The notes under the pieces: generated by a model | Database searches by the model: none | Told to the model about the DNA's origin: nothing | Seen by the model: the letters and a program-made list of their open reading frames with translations, nothing else | Position numbers and translations under genes: made by a program | Assembly: GCA_019911795.1 (NCBI GenBank) | Contig: JAIOJS010000425.1 | Coordinates: 1 to 32,486 of the forward strand | DNA from: Thermoanaerobaculia bacterium | GTDB taxonomy: Bacteria; Acidobacteriota; Thermoanaerobaculia; Multivoradales; JAIOJS01 | Reading direction: 5' to 3' | Length of the DNA stretch: 32,486 nt | In this document: positions 8,224-17,552 of the stretch, in pieces | How the letters are laid out: the number at the start of each line of letters is the position of its first letter | Position numbering within the stretch: the stretch's first letter is position 1

Positions 8224-9159
8224 CTACCCCTGAATGGCGTCGAGAATCTCGAGCGCGGTGGCTAGCGCCCGCCGTCCCTCGACTCCGTCGACGAAACGCC
8301 CGGCCTGCCCACGGCACGCAGCGAGAAACGCCTCCTGCTCGCGGACCAGGGGCTCGGCCTTCTCCACCGCAAGTTCCAGGGGTTCGATGCGAGGGCCGCT
8401 GTCCTCACGATGCAGGCGGTAGCCCTTGATCTCCTGGGCTTGATAATCCAGCGAAAAGTAGGTCGACGGATAGATCGCCCGTAGCTTGCGGGCCCGCTCG
8501 AACGAGACCCTCGAGGCGGCGAGATTGGCCACACAACCGGATTCCATCTCGAGCCGAACGGTGGCGAGGTCGATTCTCGGCGACAGGACGTCGATGCCGG
8601 TGGCCCGAATCTCACGCACCGGCGTGGGATCCAACGTGTGCAAGATCTGCAGGTCGTGGATCATCAGGTCGAGAACGACGTCCACGTCCAAGCTGCGGGG
8701 GCTGAAGACGCCGAGCCGTTCGACCTCGAGGAAACGGGGCGCCCCCTCAGACTGATCCAAAAGGCGCTGCACGGCCGGGTTGTAGTACTCGACGTGTCCC
8801 ACCGCCAGAACCCGGCCGGCAGCTCGCGCCGCGGCGACCAGCGAATCGGCCTCCTCCAACGAGGCCGCGATCGGCTTTTCGACGAGAAGATGACAACCCC
8901 GCTGGAGAAGCTCCACTCCCAGTCGAGCGTGATCCACCGTAGGCACGGCAAGGATGGCAACTTCGAGTTCCCGGGCCAACGACTCAAAGGAGGGGAAGAC
9001 CCTCACGCCATGTTCAGCCCCTATCGACGCCGCAACCTCCGGATTCGCATCAAAAAGGCCAACGCAGTCGACGCCCTCCATCTGCGACAGTATCCGAACG
9101 TGGTGACGCCCGAGGGCGCCAGTGCCGAAGACTCCTGCCTTGAGACGGACCTCAGCCAC
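8224..9159 (-). CDS. Gfo/Idh/MocA oxidoreductase, possible UDP-GlcNAc 3-dehydrogenase (GnnA-like)
   Basis: 311 residues. An N-terminal Rossmann fold shows GTGALGRHH (12-20), followed by the family's EKP motif (E94-K95-P96) with the sugar-site Lys. D164 and H168 in LDLMIHD match the catalytic D-x3-H pattern. The GTG start overlaps the lpxA stop by 8 nt, so it is translated with lpxA. Oxidoreductases of this family next to lpxA include GnnA, which oxidises UDP-GlcNAc on the way to 3-amino lipid A with amide-linked acyl chains. The partner transaminase GnnB is not in the window, so a lipid A or other envelope sugar role is inferred from position only. Confidence 0.82.
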   Translation of the reverse strand: MAEVRLKAGVFGTGALGRHHVRILSQMEGVDCVGLFDANPEVAASIGAEHGVRVFPSFESLARELEVAILAVPTVDHARLGVELLQRGCHLLVEKPIAASLEEADSLVAAARAAGRVLAVGHVEYYNPAVQRLLDQSEGAPRFLEVERLGVFSPRSLDVDVVLDLMIHDLQILHTLDPTPVREIRATGIDVLSPRIDLATVRLEMESGCVANLAASRVSFERARKLRAIYPSTYFSLDYQAQEIKGYRLHREDSGPRIEPLELAVEKAEPLVREQEAFLAACRGQAGRFVDGVEGRRALATALEILDAIQG

Positions 9160-9970
9160 CCCGGCTCCCGCGTTTGCGACCGGGTGGGTGGCGGATCACT
9201 CCGCGTTGCGTGCTGGAAACGAAAGTGATGAGGTCGCCGACCACGGGATGAGGCGAGGCTAGGGAGTTCAGTTCCTCGAGAGCGCTAGACAGGCTTAGCC
9301 CGCGGCGAACCAGAACCCTATAGGCCTGCTCCAAGGCCTCGAGACTGGCTTCGTCGAATCCCTTGCGCTCCAGCCCGATTCGATTCAAGCCGTAGCACGC
9401 GGGCTTGCCGCCGACCGTCTTGACGAAGGGCAGAGCGTCCTGGGTTACCACCGAGTACCCGCCGACGTAGGCGTGACGTCCGACGCGACAGAACTGGTGG
9501 ATCGATGAGAAGGCGGAGATCGTCGCATCGTCGCCCACCTCCACGTGGCCGGCTAGGGTCGCGGCGTTGGCGAACACCACCCGGGATCCGACCACGCAAT
9601 CATGGGCAATATGGGAATAGACCATAAACAGGCCGTCGTCTCCAACCCGAGTCAGCCCTCCACCCTTCTCAGTTCCTCGGTGGACGGTACAGAACTCGCG
9701 AAACTGGTTACGATCGCCGATCTCGAGTCGAGTGCGTTCACCGCCGAACTTGAGGTCCTGTGGCTCGAAACCGATACAGGCGTTCGAGAAGACGCGATTC
9801 TCGCGCCCAAGGACGGAAGGGCCTTCGACCATGGCGCCGGCGCCGATCTCGCAGCCGTCGCCCAGGGTGACGTCCGCGCCGATCACGGCAAACGGTCCGA
9901 CCGTGACTCCCGTTCCCAGCGAAGCGCTTGGATCGACCACCGCGGTGGGGTGTATCGTCGTCGTCATCAT
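9152..9970 (-). CDS. lpxA: UDP-N-acetylglucosamine acyltransferase LpxA
   Basis: 272 residues. It performs the first step of lipid A synthesis, moving a 3-hydroxyacyl chain from ACP to UDP-GlcNAc. Hexapeptide repeats of the left-handed beta helix fill the N-terminal two thirds. PQDLKFGGERTRLEIGDRN and SHIAHDC, with catalytic His123, are diagnostic. The C-terminal helical domain follows. Two adjacent ATG codons (9970 and 9967) could start it; the Shine-Dalgarno is weak. It lies 19 nt after fabZ and overlaps the following oxidoreductase by 8 nt. Confidence 0.95.
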   Translation of the reverse strand: MMTTTIHPTAVVDPSASLGTGVTVGPFAVIGADVTLGDGCEIGAGAMVEGPSVLGRENRVFSNACIGFEPQDLKFGGERTRLEIGDRNQFREFCTVHRGTEKGGGLTRVGDDGLFMVYSHIAHDCVVGSRVVFANAATLAGHVEVGDDATISAFSSIHQFCRVGRHAYVGGYSVVTQDALPFVKTVGGKPACYGLNRIGLERKGFDEASLEALEQAYRVLVRRGLSLSSALEELNSLASPHPVVGDLITFVSSTQRGVIRHPPGRKRGSRGG

Positions 9971-9989
9971 TCGACCCAGGTGCGAGAAA

Positions 9990-10466
9990 TCAACGATCCA
10001 CCATGGCCGAGGACATCACGGCCTCGGTCACCAGCTGGTCGTTGACGTAGGCCTTGCCTTCGATCTTGCTGAAAGTACGGCGGAGCTTGAGAATCTTGAC
10101 CTCGAGAATGAGCTGATCCCCAGGAACGACCGGTCGACGAAAGCGCGCGCGGTCGACGCCGGTGAAATAGATCAATTTGCTCTCGCGATCGGGGACGTCG
10201 TGCAGCATCAGGAGACCACCGGCCTGAGCCAAGGCCTCGAGGATCATCACCCCCGGCATGACCGGCGAACCGGGGAAGTGACCTTGGAAGACCTCCTCGT
10301 TCATGGTGACGTTCTTGAGAGCTCGAATCGACTCCCCCGGCACCATCGCGAGGACCCGGTCGACGAGCAGCATCGGATATCGATGCGGCAGAATCTGCTG
10401 AATCCACCGACTGTCCCACTCGACGGTCGATGGCGCCTTGCTGTTCTCCTCGCCTTCGTTACTCAC
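9990..10466 (-). CDS. fabZ: 3-hydroxyacyl-ACP dehydratase FabZ
   Basis: 158 residues with a hot-dog fold. It dehydrates 3-hydroxyacyl-ACP in fatty acid elongation and competes with LpxA/LpxD for that pool. [13 protein letters not shown] near residue 26, then [20 protein letters not shown] with catalytic His63 and Glu77, identify it. The start is GTG, overlapping the lpxD stop by 8 nt, with GGAGG a few bases upstream. The lpxD-fabZ-lpxA order is the classic lipid A arrangement. Confidence 0.96.
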   Translation of the reverse strand: MSNEGEENSKAPSTVEWDSRWIQQILPHRYPMLLVDRVLAMVPGESIRALKNVTMNEEVFQGHFPGSPVMPGVMILEALAQAGGLLMLHDVPDRESKLIYFTGVDRARFRRPVVPGDQLILEVKILKLRRTFSKIEGKAYVNDQLVTEAVMSSAMVDR

Positions 10467-11538
10467 TCAAACCTCCAGAATCTTTGCCGGAACTAGCTTC
10501 AGGGCCTGCGACCCGATCGGTCTCTCGGTAGCGCTCGAGGGCCCGTAGCCGCCTAAACAACTCTGGAAGTCGAGCGACCAGGAGTGCGGCTCGACGCCAG
10601 TGTCCTAGCGGGGTCGCCGGAATCCCACCGACCTTCTGTCCCGCCTCGACGTCCTGCAGTACCGCCGCGGCGCCCGCGACCTGAACGCCATCGCCCAGTT
10701 CGAGGTGGTCTGCCGATCCCGACTGCCCCCCCATCACCACTCCGCGTCCCAGCCGAGTGCTTCCGGCGATACCCGCCTGGCCGCAAATAACGCATCCTTC
10801 ACCGAGGCGGACATTGTGCCCCACCTGAACGAGATTGTCGAGTTTGCTATGAGCCCCGATGAAGGTCTCGTCGAGGGTGGCGCGATCGATCGTCGTGTTG
10901 GCACCAATCTCGACGTCGTCGCCGACGACTAGGCGTCCGATCTGTGGCACCTTCATCATGCGACCGCCGTGAAGAACGTAGCCGAAACCATCCGAGCCGA
11001 GGACCGCCCCCGCGTGAACGATCACCCGCCGTCCCAGTTCGGTATCGCGATAGAGCACGACCCGTGGATGAAGGACGCTCCCCTCCCCCACGCCGCAGTT
11101 CTCGCCGACCACGACACCGGCGTGAAGCACGGCATCGGCGGCGATGTGAGTGCCCGCGCCCACCACCGCGAAGGGTCCGATCGAGGCGGACTCCGCGATC
11201 TCGGTGTTCGGGTCGATCACCGCGGTGGGATGCCGCCCGGGCATCTGAACGCTCTTCGCCTCGAAGCGTCCCAACAGCGTGGCCATGGCCCAGCCGACAT
11301 CCTCGCAGACCAGTTGGTCACGCTGAAGGCCGGACTCGAACTCAGCGACCAGGAGGGCGCCCGCCCGAGACTGAGCGATCTCGCCTCGGTAGCGGGGGTC
11401 GGTGAATGGAGCGATGTCGAAGGGATCCGCCGCCGTCAGCGACCGAACCCCTCGAATCTCACGCGTTCCATCTCCGTGTACCCGCCCGCCGAGAAGTCCA
11501 GCCAGTGCGCTCAGGGAGATCCCTGATTCCACCATCAC
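10459..11538 (-). CDS. lpxD: UDP-3-O-acyl-glucosamine N-acyltransferase LpxD
   Basis: 359 residues. It adds the second 3-hydroxyacyl chain in lipid A synthesis. The N-terminal uridine-binding domain (about 1-100) is followed by many hexapeptide repeats ([24 protein letters not shown] onward). GSDGFGY (181-187) and VQVGHN with catalytic His241 are family hallmarks. A basic C-terminal helix ends the protein. The start has two adjacent ATGs (11538, 11535). A 44-nt gap separates it from the Skp-like gene. Confidence 0.95.
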   Translation of the reverse strand: MMVESGISLSALAGLLGGRVHGDGTREIRGVRSLTAADPFDIAPFTDPRYRGEIAQSRAGALLVAEFESGLQRDQLVCEDVGWAMATLLGRFEAKSVQMPGRHPTAVIDPNTEIAESASIGPFAVVGAGTHIAADAVLHAGVVVGENCGVGEGSVLHPRVVLYRDTELGRRVIVHAGAVLGSDGFGYVLHGGRMMKVPQIGRLVVGDDVEIGANTTIDRATLDETFIGAHSKLDNLVQVGHNVRLGEGCVICGQAGIAGSTRLGRGVVMGGQSGSADHLELGDGVQVAGAAAVLQDVEAGQKVGGIPATPLGHWRRAALLVARLPELFRRLRALERYRETDRVAGPEASSGKDSGGLSE

Positions 11539-11582
11539 TCGCCGCCCCCTCGACCCATCATCGGTTCAGGATGATCCTGGTG

Positions 11583-12125
11583 CTAGCCGCTGACCGCGTC
11601 GAACCGCTGAATTACCTGACTGGTGATGTCGACAGAATCCTCCGCAAACAGCAGGCCGCTCCGGAACTTGTTGAAGATGAGACTGTAGCCACCCTCCTTG
11701 CCGATGCCATCGATGATGCCGATAACGTCCTTCTCGATCGCGGCCAAAGCCTCGTCGCGAAGCTTGTTCAGTTCGCTATCCGCATCCTCCTGAAAGCGCC
11801 GCAGGGCAACCGCCTTGCTCTCGTACTCTTTCTTCATCTCGGCGAGGCGATCGGGCGAAAGCGACTGGGCGCCCTCTTCGAGGCGCTTGGCGAGGTCGGC
11901 GAGACCCTGCTGCAGGGTACGACCCTCGGCCAGCTTCTCATCCTGACGAGCCTTGATTTTCTCCAGTGCGGCCTTGCCCCGCTTGCTCTCCATCACGATA
12001 CGGTCGGAGTCGATCACGGCGATCTTCTGCTGCCCCTGGGCGGCGGCGGGGACGATACTCACCACGGCTCCGACAATCGCAAACAGTAGGGTGGCTCCGA
12101 GGGTCTTCTTCATCTTGCCAAACAT
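11583..12125 (-). CDS. skp: OmpH/Skp-family periplasmic chaperone
   Basis: 180 residues. A signal peptide (MFGKMKKTLGATLLFAIVG to about AAAQG, residue 30) precedes the OmpH start motif KIAVIDSDRIVMES. A long, charged coiled-coil region (about 50-135) makes the Skp tentacles. Skp trimers carry unfolded outer-membrane proteins across the periplasm to BamA, whose gene lies just upstream in the same direction. The ATG at 12125 follows AAGGAG at about 9 nt; the internal ATG at codon 5 lacks its own site. Confidence 0.9.
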   Translation of the reverse strand: MFGKMKKTLGATLLFAIVGAVVSIVPAAAQGQQKIAVIDSDRIVMESKRGKAALEKIKARQDEKLAEGRTLQQGLADLAKRLEEGAQSLSPDRLAEMKKEYESKAVALRRFQEDADSELNKLRDEALAAIEKDVIGIIDGIGKEGGYSLIFNKFRSGLLFAEDSVDITSQVIQRFDAVSG

Positions 12126-12166
12126 TGGACTGGCTCCTTGACACTGGTCATGTTGTTGTAGAACTT

Positions 12167-12192
12167 GGCACGCTCCCGGTAGGGTCGGTGCC
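12167..12192 (-). other. Inverted repeat between bamA and skp
   Basis: GGCAC and GTGCC flank an inner CCC-GGTA-GGG stem in the 101-nt gap, about 35 nt past the bamA stop. It could fold as an mRNA hairpin that tunes skp expression or RNA decay. There is no U-tract, so a terminator is unlikely. Confidence 0.3.
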
Positions 12193-12226
12193 TCGGAAGA
12201 TTGGGCGCTTCTTAGACGATCCCGCC

Positions 12227-14644
12227 TTAGAAGCTCGTCCCAACATCGAACTGGAAGGATTCAAAGCGGTCGCCCGGCTTTTCATCCAGATTACTCGCGT
12301 AGATGAATCGTAGCGGCAGGCCGAAGACTGGTACGAACATCCTCAGCTCGGCGCCGGCCGAGTAGCGGAAGCTGTCTCGCTCGTAGTCGACCCCGAGACT
12401 CGGGTCGAACACCCCACCGGCGTCGGCAAAGAAGACGACGCGGAAAGGTCCCCCGAGCAGCACATGGTACTCCAAACCGAGTTCGGCGAACTCGGTACCA
12501 CCGAGGATGTTTCCGAACTGGTCGCGAATCGCATTGCCGTTGTCATCGCGCAGGAAGAGAGACCGGTTGGCAAAGCCACGCACGCTCCTCGACCCTCCGA
12601 TGTAGTAGCGCTCGAGAAGGGGCAGATCCTGGTCGCCAAATGGCTTGAGGTAGCCGGTCTCGGCGTTGATCCCGACCACGGTGCGCACCGGCGCCCGAGT
12701 GACCGGGCGGTAGTAGGTGAAGCTCACTTCTGGGCGCCAGAACTCGACCTCGCCACCGAGGAAGCCACCCGCGTATTCGACCGAAGCGTCGAACCGCATG
12801 CCTCGGGTCGGCTCGATCCGGCTGTCCTGGCTATCGTAGAGCCAGGCCGGACGCAGGGTCGACTTACGGTATGAATCCGTGAAGGTATCGATGCCGCCCG
12901 TGGCATTGGTGCTCTCGATCCGCGAGCTCAGATCGGTCAGCGAATAGCTCGTGCGGAAAGAATGGAAGAGGCCGACGCTGCGACCGTAGGTCAGGACCAC
13001 ACCGGTCTGGTCCTGACGCTGTCGTTGGTCGATGAACCGGTAGTCGAACGAACGGTCGAAGATCTGGAAGCCCGCCGACTGGGGACGATCACGGATCCAC
13101 GGAATGAAGTAGGAGAAGTCGTAGCGATCGGAGGTGCCACCGGTCTGGACCGCCACCGAAAGTGTCTCTCCGCGGCCGAGGAAATTCTGGGTGCGGATCG
13201 AGAACTGTCCGAAAAAGCCATCCAGCTCGCTCCAGCCACCGCCAAAGAGCAGCTCGGTGCGGTCCGCCTCCTCGCCCTGAACGCGTAGGTCGACGGTGTG
13301 CTTCTCGGTATCGAAGTTCTCGAACTCGACCGGGTTGTCCTCGTCGAGTTTGAAGTAGCCCAGCTGATTCAGTTTGTAGAGGCTGCTGCGCAAGGCGCCC
13401 ATATTGAGAACGCGGCCCTCTTGGACTCGGAATTCACGCCGTAAGACGCGGTCGCGGGTCCTATCATTACCAGAGAATTCGAGGCGCCCTACCGTGTACT
13501 GGTCGGCCTCGGCGACGTGGATGAGGATGTTGGCGACGTTGTCCGCCGCCTCCTTGAGTTCGACATCGACGGTCGAGTAGATGTAGCCCGAGTTGCGATA
13601 CAGGTCGCCGATCGACTCGACGCCCTTGTCGATGGCCGACGCCTTCAGCCACTCGGTGCGCGGCCGGTCGAAGGCGCGCAATAGCAGTTCGTCTGAATAC
13701 ACCTCGTTGCCGTCGACCGAGATTTCACCGAACTTCCAGCGCTCTCCTTCGTCGATCGGGATGGTGAGGAACAGCCGCCGCTTCTGCTCTTTGACCGATG
13801 CCGCATCGGGTTTCAGAGCGCGGATCTCGAGTTCCGGTTCGCCGATGAGCAGGTTCTTGTAGCCCCGCTCCCGGTAGAGCTCGCGAACTCTCTCCATGTC
13901 CTCTTCGTAGGTCGCTGGGTTGTAGAGATCGCGCTTCAGCATCTTGCTGAACACCCCGGTAGGACGAGTCTTGCGCATGGCGAGGCTGAGCCGAAAATCC
14001 GAAAATACGGTATTGCCCTCGAAGTTGACGTCTTCGATCTTGACCTTGTCGCCTTCATCGACCGAGAACTGAACCCGTACCTCACCGACGTTCACCTTCT
14101 CGATGGTGTGACTCACTTCGGCGAAGCGGTAGCCCTTCTCGGCGTACATGTCCACGACGGCGCGCTCGAGTCGAACCAGTTCTCCCGTCTCCAGGGGCAA
14201 TCCCTCTCGGACCCGGATGCGATCTCGATCGACCCGGTCCTCGACGTCCGAACGGTTCAGCTTCTTCAATCCCTCGTAGTCGACGGACCTGAGCAGAGGA
14301 CGCTCTTTCAGGGTGATCTCGAGCACGATGCCGTCACCCTCGGAGTGCTCCGAGATCACCAGGTCATCGATCAGGCCGCGGTCCCACAGAGTGTGGATCC
14401 TGCGGTTCAACTCTAGGATATCGAGTGGCTGTCCGATCTCGAGACCTAGGTAGTAACTCACCGTCTCCGCCGAAAGCGAGGTCAAGCCCTCGTATTCGAC
14501 GCCTTTGATCACCGGCCCGCTAGTTGGCGGGGCAAGTTGCGCCACCGACGCTCCTGCCATGACCAAACACCAAAGGGCCATGCCCGCCACCCTTGTCGCC
14601 AGGGCGCCAATTCGGCCCTCGCACAGATTCCCATTGTCAGTCAT
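12227..14644 (-). CDS. bamA: Outer membrane protein assembly factor BamA
   Basis: 805 residues. A signal-like segment (about 13-36, MALWCLVMAGASVAQ) leads into five POTRA repeats (about 44-455; for example IEDVNFEGNTVFSD and VGRLEFSGNDRTRDRV). The C-terminal barrel runs from about 460 to the final Phe. The lid-loop signature is present as GGSRSVRGF (VRGF at 688-691). BamA inserts beta-barrel proteins into the outer membrane. The ATG at 14644 has only a weak Shine-Dalgarno; Met22 is an alternative that would shorten the signal's basic region. It heads the envelope cluster that continues into skp and lpxD. Confidence 0.95.
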   Translation of the reverse strand: MTDNGNLCEGRIGALATRVAGMALWCLVMAGASVAQLAPPTSGPVIKGVEYEGLTSLSAETVSYYLGLEIGQPLDILELNRRIHTLWDRGLIDDLVISEHSEGDGIVLEITLKERPLLRSVDYEGLKKLNRSDVEDRVDRDRIRVREGLPLETGELVRLERAVVDMYAEKGYRFAEVSHTIEKVNVGEVRVQFSVDEGDKVKIEDVNFEGNTVFSDFRLSLAMRKTRPTGVFSKMLKRDLYNPATYEEDMERVRELYRERGYKNLLIGEPELEIRALKPDAASVKEQKRRLFLTIPIDEGERWKFGEISVDGNEVYSDELLLRAFDRPRTEWLKASAIDKGVESIGDLYRNSGYIYSTVDVELKEAADNVANILIHVAEADQYTVGRLEFSGNDRTRDRVLRREFRVQEGRVLNMGALRSSLYKLNQLGYFKLDEDNPVEFENFDTEKHTVDLRVQGEEADRTELLFGGGWSELDGFFGQFSIRTQNFLGRGETLSVAVQTGGTSDRYDFSYFIPWIRDRPQSAGFQIFDRSFDYRFIDQRQRQDQTGVVLTYGRSVGLFHSFRTSYSLTDLSSRIESTNATGGIDTFTDSYRKSTLRPAWLYDSQDSRIEPTRGMRFDASVEYAGGFLGGEVEFWRPEVSFTYYRPVTRAPVRTVVGINAETGYLKPFGDQDLPLLERYYIGGSRSVRGFANRSLFLRDDNGNAIRDQFGNILGGTEFAELGLEYHVLLGGPFRVVFFADAGGVFDPSLGVDYERDSFRYSAGAELRMFVPVFGLPLRFIYASNLDEKPGDRFESFQFDVGTSF

Positions 14645-15005
14645 ACCAGTCTCAGTTCCATTTGTATTCTTGGGCAGCCGAAGGATCCTCGGCGCGATTC
14701 CGGGCGGGCCGGACGCCCAAATATACCCTCAGTACGGCGGGAGCGCCATCGGGGTTCGATGGACGACCACGACGAGCACCCCTTGGACTCCCGCCGGAGC
14801 GCGGGATTAGTCAGCAAGAGCCGGGCCACCCGCCCGCCGCAGCGATCGATCCCGATAGCCTACGAACGGGCGGAGACCGTGATCTCTCGACAAGACGATG
14901 TCCCGGCGAGACTGGATTCTAGCGAAACTTGGTCCTGGCGAAACTTGGTCCTGGCGAGACTTGGTCCTGCTGCACCATCACACGGCGATAGAACTCGGCT
15001 GGGGA
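14645..15005. other. 361-bp intergenic region between clpC and bamA
   Basis: No gene is supported here. On the bamA side, the minus-strand hexamer TATATT (14720-14725) with a poor -35 (TGGCGC, 17-bp spacer) is a weak candidate promoter about 75 nt before the ATG. CCATC/GATGG (14746-14762) makes a small hairpin. The clpC side holds a four-copy 16-bp tandem repeat, listed separately. Confidence 0.5.
14905..14968. repeat. 16-bp tandem repeat, four copies, downstream of clpC
   Basis: Units start at 14905, 14921, 14937 and 14953. The last three are nearly identical (consensus GGCGAAACTTGGTCCT); the first matches at 13 of 16 positions. The array begins 38 nt past the clpC stop. The 16-nt period does not preserve a reading frame. 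It is too short, and has no spacers, to be a CRISPR. Confidence 0.85.
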
Positions 15006-17528
15006 CTAGGGCTCGGCGAGAACCTCCGACTCCGACTCGGCCGTCCCTGACTCGGGTTCCGAGTCAGATCCTGAATCCGCTGCCCGATCGTCCTCCGCAG
15101 CGCTCTCCAACCGCTTCGACTTCGAGAACTCGCTGACCCTGAGATCCAGGCCTTCGGCACCACGGTCGACCTCGATGCGGACAATGGTCTCACTGCGACG
15201 CGAGATAAGAATCTCGGAGACAGCGTCCTGCACATAACGCTGAATCGTCCTACGGAGAGGGCGGGCACCGGTCGAGGGTTCGATACCAGCCTGCTCCAAC
15301 AGCCAGTCCTTCGCGACCTCTGAGACACCGACACTCAGGCCTCGCTCCGCCAGAGTCTCGTTGACGTCCTCGAGGAGAATATCGACGATCGACCGCAGGG
15401 AAGCGGCCGACAGCGGCTTGAACACGATGACCTCGTCGAGGCGATTGATGAATTCGGGACTGAACTGACGTTGGAGTTCGCCGAGAATCTCCTCCTCCAG
15501 GAAGCGGAAGTTCTCGTCTTCACTACCGTCCCCGAAACCCATCCGACCCTTGTGCAGGACCAACTTGCTGCCGACATTCGACGTCATCAGCACGATAGCG
15601 TTGCGGAAGTCGACGCGGTTGCCGTAGCTATCGGTGAGCACTCCGTCATCGAGGATCTGGAGCAGCAGGTTCGAAACGTCGGGGTGTGCCTTCTCGATCT
15701 CGTCGAACAGGACGAGAGAGTAGGGCTGGCGGCGGATCCGCTCGTTGAGCTGTCCTCCCTCCTCGTGCCCAACGTATCCCGGTGGGGACCCGATCAGCTT
15801 CGACACGGCATGCTTCTCCATGTACTCACTCATGTCGAAACGCACCAGCGACTCCTGAGAACCAAAGAGGAAGGACGCGAGTTGGCGAGCGACCTCCGTC
15901 TTGCCAACGCCCGAGGGGCCAAGGAAGATGAACGATCCCACCGGACGCCGAGGGTTGCTGACCCCGAGACGAGAACGTCGAATGGCCCGGCTCATCGCCG
16001 CGATCGCCTGGTCCTGTCCGACGATCCGGCGACGGAGGATCGCTTCCATGTCCATCAACCGCTCTGCCTCTTCGGCTTCGAGACTGGCGACCGGGACCCC
16101 CGTCCAGGACGCAATGACGTCCTCGACGTCCTCGGTCGTCACCAGCAGCCGGCCCGATTCCTCGGCGGTGCGGGTGAGGCGTTCGAGGTCCTCGCGGAGT
16201 TCGATCTCCCTCTCGCGGAGGAACACCGCACGCTCGAAGTCCTTCTCCGAGATGCCGCGCTTCATGTCCTGCACGACTTCCTGGATCTCACGTTCCAAGC
16301 GGCGAATGTGCTGCGTGTCACGGACCCGGCGCAGCTTGACCTTGGCCCCGGCCTCGTCGATGACATCGATCGCCTTGTCGGGCTGGTGCCGATCTGTGAT
16401 GTAGCGCGAGGACTGCAGGATGGCGACTCTCAGCGCCTCGGTGCTGTAGCGCACCTTGTGGAAAGTCTCGTAGCGCTCGCGAAGTCCCTCGAGAATCTCC
16501 AGCGTCTCCTCTTCGTCGGGAGGCTCGACCTTGACCGACTGAAAGCGCCGCATCAGCGAGCGATCGCGTTCGATGTACTTGCGATACTCCTTGAGGGTGG
16601 TAGCGCCGATACAGGAGATCTCACCGCGGGAGAGAGCGGGTTTCAGAATATTGGCAGCGTCCAGCGACCCCTCGGCGGAACCGGCCCCCACCAGCGAGTG
16701 GATCTCGTCGATGAAGACGATGACGTCGGGACTGCCCTGTAGCTCGGTGAGAATCCCTTTGAGACGCTCCTCGAATTGACCGCGGTACTTGGTTCCGGCC
16801 ACGATGAGCGAGAGATCGAGGGCGACCAGACGCTTGGTGGCGAGCGACATCGGTACCTTGCCCTCGACTACCCGCTGGGCCAAGCCTTCGACGATCGCGG
16901 TCTTACCCACCCCTGGTTCGCCGAGCAGGATCGGGTTGTTCTTCGTCCGCCGAGAGAGGATCTGGACGATTCGCTCCAGCTCGCTGTCGCGACCGATCAG
17001 CGGGTCAAAGGCGCTCTGAGTCGCGAGAGCGGTCAGGTCCCGGCCGTACTCGGCGAGGAAGGGAAGGTCCTTCTTCTGCTGCGAGGCCTCACGTTCCTTG
17101 GAGATACGTGTCAGTTCTTCTCGCACACTGTAGAGGTCGAGTCCCTGCTGCGTGAGGATGCGCATAGCCAGAGATCCTTCGACCCGCAGCAGCCCGACCA
17201 ACAGATGTTCCGAGCCGACCGACTGACTCATCATGCTCTCCGCCTCGTGCGAAGCGTAGGCGAGAATCTTCTTCGATTCTTCGGAGAGCGGCAGCTCGGC
17301 GGTCGAGGAAATGCGGTCGACGAATACCCGCTCGCCTTCGATCTCGCGGCGCACATCTTCGGGCTTCACGCCGAAGTGGCGAAGGAGCTCGCTGACGGTT
17401 TCCTCTCCTTCTCTCAGGATTCCGAGGAGCACATGCTCGGACTCGATCACTCGGCTCCCCAACTTACTCGCCTCGTAGCGAGCGAAGAAGAGAGCTCGTC
17501 GCGCCTTCTCATTATACTTCTCGAACAT
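15006..17528 (-). CDS. clpC: ClpC-type ATP-dependent protease ATPase subunit
   Basis: 840 residues. A double Clp N-domain (1-140) is followed by AAA module 1 with Walker A GEPGVGKT (203-210) and Walker B VFIDE (271-275). A UVR-containing middle region (about 410-450) separates it from AAA module 2, with Walker A GPSGVGKT (537-544) and Walker B LVLFDE (605-610). The ClpP-docking loop is present as MGF (663-665), so it should feed ClpP, which is not encoded here. The last 35 residues are an unusual acidic Ser/Glu/Asp-rich tail. GGAGGG precedes the ATG. It lies 24 nt after lolD on the same strand. Confidence 0.94.
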   Translation of the reverse strand: MFEKYNEKARRALFFARYEASKLGSRVIESEHVLLGILREGEETVSELLRHFGVKPEDVRREIEGERVFVDRISSTAELPLSEESKKILAYASHEAESMMSQSVGSEHLLVGLLRVEGSLAMRILTQQGLDLYSVREELTRISKEREASQQKKDLPFLAEYGRDLTALATQSAFDPLIGRDSELERIVQILSRRTKNNPILLGEPGVGKTAIVEGLAQRVVEGKVPMSLATKRLVALDLSLIVAGTKYRGQFEERLKGILTELQGSPDVIVFIDEIHSLVGAGSAEGSLDAANILKPALSRGEISCIGATTLKEYRKYIERDRSLMRRFQSVKVEPPDEEETLEILEGLRERYETFHKVRYSTEALRVAILQSSRYITDRHQPDKAIDVIDEAGAKVKLRRVRDTQHIRRLEREIQEVVQDMKRGISEKDFERAVFLREREIELREDLERLTRTAEESGRLLVTTEDVEDVIASWTGVPVASLEAEEAERLMDMEAILRRRIVGQDQAIAAMSRAIRRSRLGVSNPRRPVGSFIFLGPSGVGKTEVARQLASFLFGSQESLVRFDMSEYMEKHAVSKLIGSPPGYVGHEEGGQLNERIRRQPYSLVLFDEIEKAHPDVSNLLLQILDDGVLTDSYGNRVDFRNAIVLMTSNVGSKLVLHKGRMGFGDGSEDENFRFLEEEILGELQRQFSPEFINRLDEVIVFKPLSAASLRSIVDILLEDVNETLAERGLSVGVSEVAKDWLLEQAGIEPSTGARPLRRTIQRYVQDAVSEILISRRSETIVRIEVDRGAEGLDLRVSEFSKSKRLESAAEDDRAADSGSDSEPESGTAESESEVLAEP

Positions 17529-17552
17529 ACTTGATCGACCCTCCCTGCGCGA

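Noticed and set aside
8117-8317. Longer N-terminus for MtnP
   Set aside because: The extension overlaps the oxidoreductase gene, is Arg/Ser-rich and non-conserved; the ATG at 8116 has a good Shine-Dalgarno.
14746-14762. T-arm-like hairpin suggesting a tRNA
   Set aside because: The 5-bp stem and 7-nt loop lack the TTCGA loop order, and no acceptor or anticodon stems fit around it.
14905-14968. CRISPR array
   Set aside because: Units are 16 bp, directly adjacent with no spacers, and no cas gene is present.
15471-16742. 423-codon open frame antisense to clpC
   Set aside because: clpC is unambiguous on the other strand; long antisense frames are expected at this GC content.
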